From the NCBI RefSeq assembly GCF_021513275.1, contig NZ_CP090978.1, forward strand, positions 2,480,001 through 2,544,000: 64,000 bases of DNA. The letters run 5' to 3'. The translations under genes were made by a program, and so were the position numbers. Positions 50,338-64,000 of this stretch are shown one piece after another; the stretch's first letter is position 1, and every line of letters starts with the position of its first letter. The notes under the pieces were generated by a model. That model ran no database searches. It was not told where the DNA came from and saw only the letters and a list, made by a program, of their open reading frames with translations. The DNA is from Paenibacillus hexagrammi (GTDB taxonomy: Bacteria; Bacillota; Bacilli; Paenibacillales; NBRC-103111).

Positions 50338-52605
50338 TGGCCTCCCCCTCCCCGAACAACCGTAAAGTTATGCTCCGGTACGACTAAATCCCCGCTCCGG
50401 TATGGCGTTAAATTGTAGTTGACGATAATCCTTTTCCCGTTCGCATACGTAGTTTCTTTCACACCCGGGGCCAGCGTCTTGTGGCCTGTAATAAATTGAT
50501 CCTGCACGTCGCCGAGAGCTTCGTTATATCGCTGATACTGCTCGGATGCAAAATTCTCCCAATCCGGATAATAGGTGTTATAGAAGCGTAAGCCATAAGA
50601 GTTTACATACGTCTTCGTTTCAGCCTTCGTAAATACGAATGCAGGTACAGCTCCGTATTCAATATCGCGTAAAAAATCGTTGACGTCTTCCTGACGGTTA
50701 TTTACATATTCCGAAGAATACGAAACCAAACCGTGTGTGGCGATCTGAACAAAAGGTACGGATTCATCTGAAAATAAGTCGTAGGAATTGTCATAGACCA
50801 TCCCTCGGATGTAATTGACATGAGGTAACCCGTAAATATTTGTCTTTTCGCCTTGCACGCCACCCAGCGTGTCTTTAATGCTGGATAAAATCTTCTCCTG
50901 AACATTCCTGGCTTCATCTCTAGGAGCCCCATACTCCGTATTGTAATCGTTGTACAGTCGCTGTCCGAGCATGCCGACGGCCAATCCGTCCACGCCTATC
51001 GCTTTATATCGCGGCAAATCATTATGGATCATTTCTTCAATGAATTTGTAGCTGACAACGGGCGTCCGCTCTCGATTGAACAACAGGCTCTGCGTTAACG
51101 TTCGCCCAGCCAAATTGACCATGGCATTGAATTTCTCGTCAAAGCCCCCCATTCGTATTGTTCAAGGTGTAAGGAGCCTCCAAATACACCGGATATCCGA
51201 GAGCGTGCGCGTGATCAATAAAGGTCTTCATGCCGTTATCTCCGCCGATCCTGGAATCAACCGGGAACGTAGCGCCTAACGAGCTGTATCCGCCCTTTTG
51301 CCATCCTGTAAAGGTAAGCGACATATTTTTGATCCCTTTGTTATGCAACGCATCGACGATTTGAACGGCTTCATCCGTGGTCGTCAATTGGAGATAACGG
51401 TCGCTGACCACGCCTTTTTCCTTATCCGCGCCGACGATATTGACATACATTGGAATGCTCTGATCTTTCACTTGGACGGGGGTTGCACCTTTTTCCTTCA
51501 TTAAGTATTGACGGTACGCCTCAGCCATACCGACGTAATTCGCTTTTTGGCTATCGAGCATATAGTATCGAACGACGCGGTCGCTGCCGAACACCTGATC
51601 ACGGTTATAGTCGACGTATCCCCAAGAATCCGGCACATTCGTATTTCGTGTTGTAAACTGCAAGAAGCTAGAACGGAAATTCATTTGCGCTCCGATCCAG
51701 TTGTAGTTGCTCAAAACGCCTGCAGGAGCGGCGACAATGTCGGAATACTCGTCGCCCTTGTGAACAACGGCCAGAAAGGCTTTGGAACCCGTCTTCATGC
51801 CAAAGACCGGCATCATGACGCTGTTTCGGTTATTGTCGATGCCCGGGAACGCCAAGTCTTTCCCGTATATCAATTCGTCGTAGATTTTATTGACGTTCAA
51901 TTGGTTATTTTTAAATCGGACCAGCGACCCGGAGCCATCCGGTATGAAAAGATATCCGTCCTGTCCGTCCGTATATTCGGCTCCGAAAAACGGAAACGGT
52001 CTGACCCATACAAGGCCCATCTTCGTTTCTTTGACGCCTTCGCGTATGATTTTCGTCTCCACATAATCTTCCCCGACGGTCACCTGAACCGGAATGGTAA
52101 AACCGGTAACAGGAAACTCGTAGACAAGCTTGAATCCGCCAGGCACGGCTTGAACATCCTTAACCTTCCCGCCTTCCGCAGCCAGATTCGTTTCCTTAGC
52201 CTGCAGAATGTTCTTCGAAAAGTCGACGTATTGCACCATCAAAGGCGAGGCCAAATGTTTCTTCCAGGTCTCGGAAATTTTCTCCTGCGGCCAATATTTC
52301 GGATCCGGGTAGGATCGGTATACGTTGCCATTCCGTTTGTCTTCGACGATAAAATGGCCGGTTTTCTCATCCATTTTCAGTCGTAACGCGTCGGATTCCG
52401 CGATATTCTTAAAATCACTGTCCACAGGAAGCTGTGCGAGAGCGCTAGCAGCTTCAACGGAGGTATTTTGCTGCGCAACAGCCGCTACACGATTTTCAGG
52501 CGCTTTGAACTCAATGGGAACACGTGTCAGGAACAGGACGACTGCGGCCAAGATCAGGACGGTCACGATGATTGCTGTTTTATTGGTTTTTACGAACCCG
52601 ATCAT
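50334..52605 (-). CDS. DUF5696 membrane-anchored protein (frameshift in C6 run)
   Basis: About 756 residues after correction. ATG 52605 follows AGGAGGTGA; one membrane helix (IIVTVLILAAVVLFLTRVP) near the N-terminus places the rest outside the cell. A beta-rich part (residues 60-330) with DGQDGYLFIPDGSGSLV is followed by a likely TIM-barrel region. At 51145-51150 one extra C breaks the frame; removing it reads YTLNNTNGGFDEKFNAMVNL. The C-terminal part holds RYKAIGVDGLAVGMLG and LPHVNYIRGM segments. DUF5696 proteins commonly lie beside sugar permeases in Paenibacillus, but no activity is known; a glycoside-hydrolase-like fold is an inference. It overlaps the YIP1 and permease genes by ATGA on both sides. 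Confidence 0.78.
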
Positions 52606-54716
52606 CTCAAGGTCACCTCCTGGTACATCTGATAAAGGAGCGAAGCAAAATCGCTGGTGAGTCCGATGATGATGAAGACAAGCACTCCGATGACCAGCAT
52701 CGTACACAGTGTGAGGACAATATTCATAACTGTTTCCCCAAAGGTGTAATTATGGACATTCTGGATTTTCCAGAAGATAAGAAGTCCAATCCAGACTGTC
52801 ATGGCATTTCCGGCAAAATGATAGATGGACGACTCGGACATCGTCATCAGGTTGGAGACTAATGCAAGCGGAATGCCTATGGCTATATAAGGAATGAGCG
52901 CGTAGGCGCTGCCGATAAAGATATGTTTGAACTTCCCTTCGCCCCGATAAATGGAGCTAACAAGATAGTTGGCCAAGATCCAGGCGATCCAAACAATAAA
53001 AAATTGCGTAAACGTAGAATAGATGTCTACAAACGTCTTCGGATTAAAAGCAAAGCTGGTCGTGAATTGGCTGATCAAGAGCGATGCGTAAACGGCAAGC
53101 AAGATGATGCTTGCGCTCATATAGCTTCCTTTGTTCTCATAATGAATGGCCGAAAAGCTGTCGATAGGGTGCTTTAACACATCCAGGGCAAGCCGCATAT
53201 TCGCAAGAAATCGAATCCGAGACCGCGGCCGATTGCGCCATCTGGTCCGAAATTCCCATTTTGCCGTGAATTTGTCGGCAAGCATGTAGAGGATCGTACC
53301 GAACAGAATCACACTCGCAATCCAGGAAAAGTTTCTTTGCAGCCATAACATCCTAATTTGCCAGAACGATTCGGAGTATCCTTGTTGATCTCCCGCCTCT
53401 TTAAATAGCGTCCTCGCTTCCTCATAATGCTCTTTTTTGAACGCCGACTTTGCAAGACCCAGATAAGCGGGGGTGAATTGATCGTTTAAACGCAGAACGT
53501 CATGCCACGGCTGTTCACTGTCCTCATAACGGCCGGCCAAGGTAAGCTGGTTCGCTTGATCCACCTTTTGCCCAAATTCCGATAAACGGAAGACCTGTAC
53601 GATATTCTCCTGATCATCCAGCACGAACAGTTCGTTTCTGCTATTCACGTCAAGCGCTACCGGACTTTTTAACAGACCGACTTGTGACGAGCCGACAGCC
53701 GATGCTCCGCCCCAGAAGTAGAGTAAGTTGCCTGATGCGTCATAATGGCTGATGTACTTATTTTGCTGATCCACCACAATCATATTGCCGCTCTGATCGA
53801 CGGCCACATCGATTAACTGAGGTCCTGTCGTTACAGACCCCGCAGGAGCATCCCACGGCGCAGTTTCCCCAAACGATTTGGAGGAGCTGCGGAGCAAATT
53901 GTTCCCTTTTACATTTAATTTCTTCAATTGATTCGTTGTTGCCGTACCCCCGGTGACGGTGTAAATGTATCCGTTTTTGTCGGTCGCGACACTATTAATC
54001 GGTTCCGGCCTTTTGGCGACCTCATTGGCATACATTTGCTTGGTGTACAGCTTGCGCTTTAAAGCATCCAGCGGAGAGAGGGCCGTTCGATTCGCGCCGA
54101 AGAAGCCTTGAAACTTGCCGTTTGGATCAAGCATCACGAGACCCTCATAACTGCCGTGAACCGCTACGTATAGAAACCCTCTTTCATCCACCATCACTTT
54201 GGCCGGATCAAAAACAAAGGTATCAGGTATGTATCGGGAGTCAGGCCGTGTGTACTCCTGCAGCAGCTTGCCGCTGCTGTCCAACTTAAGTACCCTTTTG
54301 TTACCTGTATCCGCAACGTACATCGTTCCGTCACCAGTGACAAATATGCCTTCCGGTTTGTTGAGCGGACTTTCCGGCAACGTAATATAACGTAAAAGAA
54401 CTCCGGTTTCCGTCATATGCACAATCCGGTTGTTACCCGTATCGGCAATATAGACTTCATTTTTCGAATCTACAAAAATATCCTTCGGATTTTTCATCGG
54501 CGAACTGATCATAACGGCATGATTGCCCGGATCCGGAGCCGAGAGATTTTGCCCGATCACGCCAAGCGGAAAATACGCCGGCTGAAGCCATATCAGATTG
54601 CCCCGGCTATCCTTCGTATACGTGGAGTATTTCACCGAGGCTTGTGCTGTCGCAGGCATCAGTGCAGCACACAGTAGGATGAAGGAGAGAAATAGCCCCC
54701 ACTTACGGATTTTCAT
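52602..54716 (-). CDS. NHL-repeat protein with C-terminal YIP1 membrane domain
   Basis: A 704-residue protein. After a signal peptide (ATAQA, about residue 26) there is a six-bladed NHL-type propeller (about 60-390) with repeats such as NPKDIFVDSKNEVYIADTGNNRI and KPEGIFVTGDGTMYVADTGNKRV. A short TPR-like stretch (GLAKSAFKKEHYEEARTLFKEA), one membrane helix (about 475-490) and a YIP1-like domain with five more helices follow. The propeller faces outside and probably binds carbohydrate or protein. The gene begins 3 bases after the GH106-like gene and overlaps the DUF5696 gene by 4 bases, so it is part of the importer-linked operon. A sensing or scaffolding role is an inference. Confidence 0.82.
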   Translation of the reverse strand: MKIRKWGLFLSFILLCAALMPATAQASVKYSTYTKDSRGNLIWLQPAYFPLGVIGQNLSAPDPGNHAVMISSPMKNPKDIFVDSKNEVYIADTGNNRIVHMTETGVLLRYITLPESPLNKPEGIFVTGDGTMYVADTGNKRVLKLDSSGKLLQEYTRPDSRYIPDTFVFDPAKVMVDERGFLYVAVHGSYEGLVMLDPNGKFQGFFGANRTALSPLDALKRKLYTKQMYANEVAKRPEPINSVATDKNGYIYTVTGGTATTNQLKKLNVKGNNLLRSSSKSFGETAPWDAPAGSVTTGPQLIDVAVDQSGNMIVVDQQNKYISHYDASGNLLYFWGGASAVGSSQVGLLKSPVALDVNSRNELFVLDDQENIVQVFRLSEFGQKVDQANQLTLAGRYEDSEQPWHDVLRLNDQFTPAYLGLAKSAFKKEHYEEARTLFKEAGDQQGYSESFWQIRMLWLQRNFSWIASVILFGTILYMLADKFTAKWEFRTRWRNRPRSRIRFLANMRLALDVLKHPIDSFSAIHYENKGSYMSASIILLAVYASLLISQFTTSFAFNPKTFVDIYSTFTQFFIVWIAWILANYLVSSIYRGEGKFKHIFIGSAYALIPYIAIGIPLALVSNLMTMSESSIYHFAGNAMTVWIGLLIFWKIQNVHNYTFGETVMNIVLTLCTMLVIGVLVFIIIGLTSDFASLLYQMYQEVTLR

Positions 54717-54719
54717 ATT

Positions 54720-57700
54720 CTAACCTCCTTTTCCCTTTTCTGTGTAAAGTTGAATTGGACCGAACAAGCCATATGGACGCAGCTGGTAAGCCGGGGTATG
54801 GTCCATGCCTTCCTTGCGAAACGATGCCCAGCTTGTCGTCGATGTATCGCCGGCTTTCTGGTGGAAAGGTCCCAGCATATTGCGGGGGCTCCCCATCACT
54901 TCAATGTCAATGCGATTTCTTCCGTCACACATAAATGGCGTCACATCAAGTCGGTTCGCAGCCCGCCAAGGCACGTGCCCTGCTGTTCGATCGTTCACCC
55001 GCACCTCAACCGTAACCGCGGAATAATCGCCAAGCTCCAGCACGATGCGGCTGTCTGCTTCGGGTTCTACTTGGACGTCAAAATGGTAGATCATGCTGCC
55101 GCAGTAATGCGGATATCCTTGCAAGCACCAATCTCCAAACCCCAATGTTTGCGGTTCTGCCGTAATCATTCTGCCTGCATCGACCCCGAAATTGCCCGTG
55201 AGGTATATATCCTCCACTTCCATGCAGTTTCTATACTGGCAGGTCAACGTAAGTATATTTATTCCTTTCTTTATTCCGCGCAGCTGCACTTGATCAAATG
55301 ATCGGTCCAGAAACCAACCTTCCGATCTGTTCGGCACGGGTTCACCGTTGAGATGGATCTCAAAATCTTTTGCGGATTCCATGATCAGATACATAGGTTC
55401 TTTCGGTTCATCCGAAACTTGAAATGAAAATCGAAAGACAATCTGTCTGCCGTCCTGCGGATGAGGCTCGTGAATCCACTTGTATCTTTGCTCGATCCCG
55501 TTGGCGTAAATTTGTCTCATGTTCAGCATTTCCCGGATTGCGCGCACGGCCTGCCATACCTCCATTTCATCCGACCAAGCGCTATCCTCCATGGCGAATG
55601 AGCAGGTATCCAGAGTAAGCACATTGGGCTTTGTACGCGTAAACTTGCGAATGGGGCCGAGTTCCAGCATTTTTTTCGTTACCTGATCTTTCGCTGGACG
55701 GTGTTCTGCATCCGCAATTCGGCTTTGGGCAGGTCTGTCTTTATGCCAGATATACAGCTTCGAATCCGCCGGGCCGAACACATCCTCGAATTGAACAAGA
55801 CCGTCAGTGAAACTCGTAGAGACTTCCTTCACTTCACCTGTTAGAGCCGACCATTCTTCCATGTGTCCGTCATTTGGTAAAGCTAATGCGATATGGACAC
55901 GATGTTCATCTTCACGGTCGTTGTTTACGATGAAAAGCGCCTGCTTTTCCCCCATATCTCTAAGCATATAGAGCATCTCAGGACATTCTCTTGCATCCAT
56001 ATCGGTCAAGCTGACACACCGGGGCAAAATGCGTTCCAGTGCAGCTGCCACTTCATCATCGTTCTCTACAACTGTCATATTAGAGTGATCGTACAGACCA
56101 GCCACAAGATTCGACGGCCTGCCTTCGATCATAGACGCTCGATGACCGACAGCTACCGCACATCCTCCTGAATTCAAAAACCGTAGCAGCAGCCAATACG
56201 TGCTTTCCAGCATGGTCCTGATTCTAGGTATGACGACGACCTTATACTTCGCCAGATTTACAGCGATCAGCCCATCCTGAACGTCACCGGTTTCCGCCAT
56301 GATCGTCTCATCACCAAGATCGAAATCGTAATGTGCTCTTAGCAGCTTGCCAAGGAATGTGTTGAATGCATGGCCAAAGCTGTTGGTGTGTGAGACATCC
56401 CGGTCTTTGCCGCGAGCGGGGAACCCGTAAGGCCCCGTACCGACCATACTCCATGCGGTGGAGGATGGATGCAGCACGAGCACGTCCCGTACCGGGCGTC
56501 CTTCTGTCAAAACCGACGAAAGTCTGGCGAAATAATCCTCCACGATGAAGTTGTATTTCCACCAGCTCGTGTTGTAATTAAATACAGGCGGATAATCTCT
56601 TTTCCGGCAGCCTTTGATAGAATAGAGCGCCAGATGCTGAGACCGCAAATTAACGCCAAGCACGAATTGGAAATCTCCGACCCATCTTTGCCCTTCAAAC
56701 GTGAAGCCCCAGCCCGTGCAGCCGTAAGTTTCGGTGAGGACGAACTTTCTGCCGTATTGATTCCGCTACGCTGGTACACTGTTTAACCGTGATGTACTCG
56801 TTCGTCTGTTCGTTTAACATATCGATACCCGGAACATGCTGATACCGGTAATTAGGCATGACCGCTCCGCAAACTCGCGTCGCCGTGCCCAAATTATTTT
56901 CCCACAGGTAATGCCCGGTAAAAGCAAGGCTGTTATTGCCGCACCACTCGCCGATCTGCTTTGAGTACGATTCGCTGAATCTTTCCGTTACCGTTCTCCA
57001 ATAATCATGACGTGCTGCTGAGGAAAGCTCTCCATTGAAAAACATATAGGGAACGATGTCCAGCAGATCGTAACCGCGTCTTTCCTGAAAATACGCCGGG
57101 AACGACCAGCTCCAGGGGATCCATCCCCGTCCCTCGGTAAATTTGCAGTGACGGTCATGGATACTCGGTTCGTCGGTAAACACGCCGCGAATCGTCTTGC
57201 CGAAATGCTGTCCTACTTCACGCTTGTAAGCTTCATAAGTGATATCGATAAACGCCTGCACCGTATCCGGATTCAAATGATCCGGTGGCGCTTCATAGTT
57301 AAACCAGGCGCTGCTTTCGGATACTTCAACGCGAAAAACAAGCAGCACTTCGCCATCCTTCCATGTGACTCCAGCGGCGAACGCATCAAGTCTCTCGCAC
57401 TGAATCAATTCTCGCTCAGCAACAACAGCCTTAAACAACGCTACTGCATCTTGAATTCCTTTGGCATCGCTTACATCGTTCGAACGGGATGGATGCAGCA
57501 CTTCAAGCGTAAGGCCTTTTGCCCGAAAGGCATCTCCGCCTCTCTCCTGCACCAACCCTCCGGCAAAACCAGAAGGCCAGCGGTCTTCGTCATACAGCCA
57601 CGTCTGCATCCCCAGCTGTTCTGCGGTTTCCACTGTTGACCGGACCAGATTCATCCATTCTTGCCCCATGTATACGGTTTCCAGTCCATCCCTGGAATGA

Positions 57701-57856
57701 ATGAAAAATCCGCCCATGCCTTGTTCCTTCATCTGCCCGACCTGCCGCTTCAGCTCTTCCTCTTCCAGTTGATCGTTCCAGGCCCAAAAAAGGCAGCGAT
57801 CTATATTCAACCGGCGGATTCGCAAATTGTTGGCGCAATCGTTGAACTGCCTCCAT
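54720..57856 (-). CDS. GH106-like glycosidase (possible alpha-L-rhamnosidase; two frameshifts)
   Basis: About 1045 residues after correction. The ATG at 57856 (9 bases after GGAGG) gives MEAVQRLRQQFANPPVEYRSLPF; at 57786-57791 removing one A from six restores FWAWNDQLEEEEL. The TIM barrel then shows GMGGFFIHSRDGLETVYMG, WLYDEDRWPSGFAGG and RGVFTDEPSIH. At 56763-56764 one extra C breaks the frame; without it the reading is VANQYGRKFVLTETYGCTGWGFTFEGQ and on to the C-terminal beta domains. The motif order fits GH106 and related families, which release L-rhamnose from rhamnogalacturonan. No signal peptide is seen. Which of these related families is right cannot be told by eye. Confidence 0.62.
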
Positions 57857-59907
57857 CGGTCTCCGCCTCCTTCACCATCTCGAAGATCATAACGCTTTTC
57901 GGAGGAAGCTCGATGTCTCCGCAGGCGCTTAAACCGCTTAGAAGCTCTTTCTGCTCATGCTTCCCGATATTCATCTTCTGCATCTGATCGGTATGATTTA
58001 AAACAAAAGTGAACTCCTTCTCCTCTTTTACACGCGTGGTAACTTCCACGCCCTGCGGTGCTGCATAAAGCGGAGAAATCCCTTTGCAGTCGCACAGCGC
58101 CTTCATCCACTGCCGCATGAATTCACGGCTCGGATCCGTTGCGGCGTACCATGCCTCTCCCCAGCCGAAGCGGTTGCGGGTGAGAGCCGGTGAACCTTTG
58201 TAGTAATCGCCGCCAAAGCCCGCGAGCGATTCCGCACCCTCCAGATGAACGACCTCGCATACTAGGGCGCAATCGTAGGAACCTTGCAGCTCTCCTACCT
58301 TCTGCTTCATAATCAGCGCGTTTCTTTGCTCCGGATACAAAGCGTCGATCTCTTCCACCCAGATGCCCAGCAAATTGCGAAGCTCACCCGGATAACCGCC
58401 CGTCGTCACCAAATCGCTCTCGTTCACGATTCCGCTGTAACATGTAGTGACGAACGTTCCTCCGTTCCCGACATAGCGCTCCAACTTATCCGTAAGACCA
58501 GGTTTGACCATATACAAGAGCGGTGCCAGGACCAGTTCATAGGAGTCGAGGTCCGAATCTATATGGATAAAATCGACCTGGATCTGATTGTCATATAAGG
58601 CATCGTAATATTTCTGAATTTGATCTAAATATTTCAAATGAGCGCTAGGGCCTCCGCCCAATTCGACTGCCCACCAGTTTTCCCAGTCGAACAAAATGCC
58701 GACTCTGCTCTTTATCCGGGCATTCAGCGTAAGATTGCCTAACCCGCGCAATTCTTGCCTGAGTTCCGCGCATTCCCGGAATACGCGGGTGTTTTCATGG
58801 CCTGCATGGTCGATAACGGCTCCATGGAATTTTTCGTAAGCGCCAAGCGAGCGGCGCAGCTGGAAAAACATCAGTGATTCCGCCCCCTGGCAACTGCCTG
58901 GTAGCTGCGCAGCCGCATGACGCCGGGCCTTTTAGACGGATTCACCGGTTTCCACTTGAGCACGCTTGGCGTCTGCTCCATCAGCATAAAGGGCAAGCCG
59001 TCCTTCAATCCGCGCATCAGATCATAGCGGAGAGCCATATAGCTTTCGGGCGTATGATTTTCGGGATATATATCGAGAGCGACAATGTCCAGATAATGCG
59101 CCCATTTGAAGTAATCGAGCGGCTTATAAGTCCCGTTCCCCTGAAAATTGGTCGTCACGACCGCATCAGGGATCAACGTTTTAATCGCGTTATATTCGAT
59201 GAGATAACATTCCAGCCAGCTGTCTGAATTAAAACGGTAAAAGTCCAATGTCATGCCTTGAAAAGCAGTTTGATCGGAATTCCCCCCGACAGCCCCTCGC
59301 TTAGTGCACTGGGAAGAACGATGTCCTCCCCAATGATAATAGGTGTGTCCCCAAAACTTGGTATACCATGCCTCATTAAGCCTTTCCAACGTACCGTAAC
59401 GCCGTTTCAACCAAATTCGAAATGCCTGCTCGCAATTTTCACAATAACAGCGGTTGCCGATCTCATTGTTAACATGCCATACAAGCAAAGCCGGATGGTC
59501 CTTATATCGTTCCGCCAGTCTGCTGACCAAGTTCGAGGCATAATGGCGAAAGGTGGGGCTATTCGGACAGGAATTATGCCTTCTTCCGAATTTTCGTTTT
59601 TTGCCGTCAGAAGTAACGGTCAAGATATCCGGGTATTTCCGCGCCATCCATGCCGGATGAGCAGCCGTCCCCGTCCCAAGGCATACAGAAATGCCGTTCT
59701 TATGCAGCTTGTCGAGCACCTCGTCTAACCATTCAAACCTGTATGTCTCCTCGTCCGGTTGATTCAACGCCCATGAAAACACATTCACGGTTGCAATATC
59801 AATGCCGGCAAGCTGGAACAACCGCATATCCTCATCCCAAATTTGTTTCGGAAACTGCTCCGGGTTGTAATCGCCGCCATACATAATTTTCGGGAATTTT
59901 CGGCTGA

Positions 59908-59911
<4 letters not shown>
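57807..59911 (-). CDS. Beta-galactosidase, GH42 (frameshift in C5 run)
   Basis: About 702 residues after correction. ATG 59911 has GGAGG 7 bases upstream. The TIM barrel shows YGGDYNPEQFP at the start, the acid/base Glu in VWHVNNEIGN (about 142-150) and the nucleophile Glu in FMLMEQTPSV (about 305-312). The RCYCENC cluster is the zinc site of the family. At 58883-58887 one C is missing; adding it reads ARGAESLMFFQLRRSLGAYEKFHG. A trimerisation domain and a small C-terminal beta domain follow. It hydrolyses terminal beta-galactose from imported galacto-oligosaccharides such as galactan side chains of rhamnogalacturonan I. Its last 50 bases overlap the GH106-like gene, and its start overlaps the GH2 stop. 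Confidence 0.88.

Positions 59912-64000
<4,089 letters not shown>

Overview
The window reads as chromosome of a Gram-positive, Paenibacillus-like soil or plant-associated bacterium. The evidence is strong GGAGG ribosome binding sites, lipoproteins with classical lipoboxes, several S-layer-homology (SLH) surface proteins, sugar ABC importers lacking their own ATPase, and the permease/DUF5696/YIP1 gene set. The species cannot be fixed from sequence alone. Every gene I can support lies on the minus strand, so transcription runs from high to low coordinates.

From 64.0 to 46.2 kb there is one long, mostly translationally coupled gene set: a six-hairpin glycosidase (cut by the window edge), GH2 and GH42 beta-galactosidases, a GH106-like glycosidase, a membrane NHL/YIP1 protein, a DUF5696 protein, two sugar permeases and three paralogous lipoproteins. 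From 46.1 to 40.5 kb come two paralogous solute-binding proteins, a fourth lipoprotein of the same family, and an SLH-anchored fifth member. From 40.4 to 34.8 kb is an ABC exporter of the MacAB/LolCDE type with two ATPases, one fused to an AbrB-like domain, followed by a GH127-like glycosidase and a large SLH protein (29.4-32.8 kb).

From 27.9 to 29.3 kb is a non-coding array of nine near-identical 61-bp hairpins. From 27.8 to 21.1 kb is an operon with a Gfo/Idh/MocA oxidoreductase, an esterase, an Asp/Glu racemase-family protein, a RuBisCO-like protein and a DUF1537 four-carbon acid sugar kinase. The last two match the 3-oxo-isoapionate branch of D-apiose/apionate catabolism. From 21 to 9.4 kb are large secreted proteins, including a pectinesterase-pectate lyase fusion. 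From 9.3 to 5.2 kb are a GH78 alpha-L-rhamnosidase and an oxidoreductase. The left end holds a MarR/ArsA-ATPase unit, an aldose epimerase, a second oxidoreductase and a sugar isomerase.

Taken together the genes look like a pectin (rhamnogalacturonan) utilization locus. Secreted and wall-bound enzymes would cut and de-esterify the backbone, lipoprotein binding proteins and permeases import oligomers, and cytoplasmic rhamnosidase, galactosidases and oxidoreductases finish them. Apiose in rhamnogalacturonan II would explain the RuBisCO-like operon. A CCTATAA direct repeat upstream of several transcription units suggests a common AraC-type activator.

Thirteen single-base frameshifts, nearly all at homopolymers, split eleven otherwise intact genes. 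I treat them as probable sequencing errors and annotate each affected gene as one feature.
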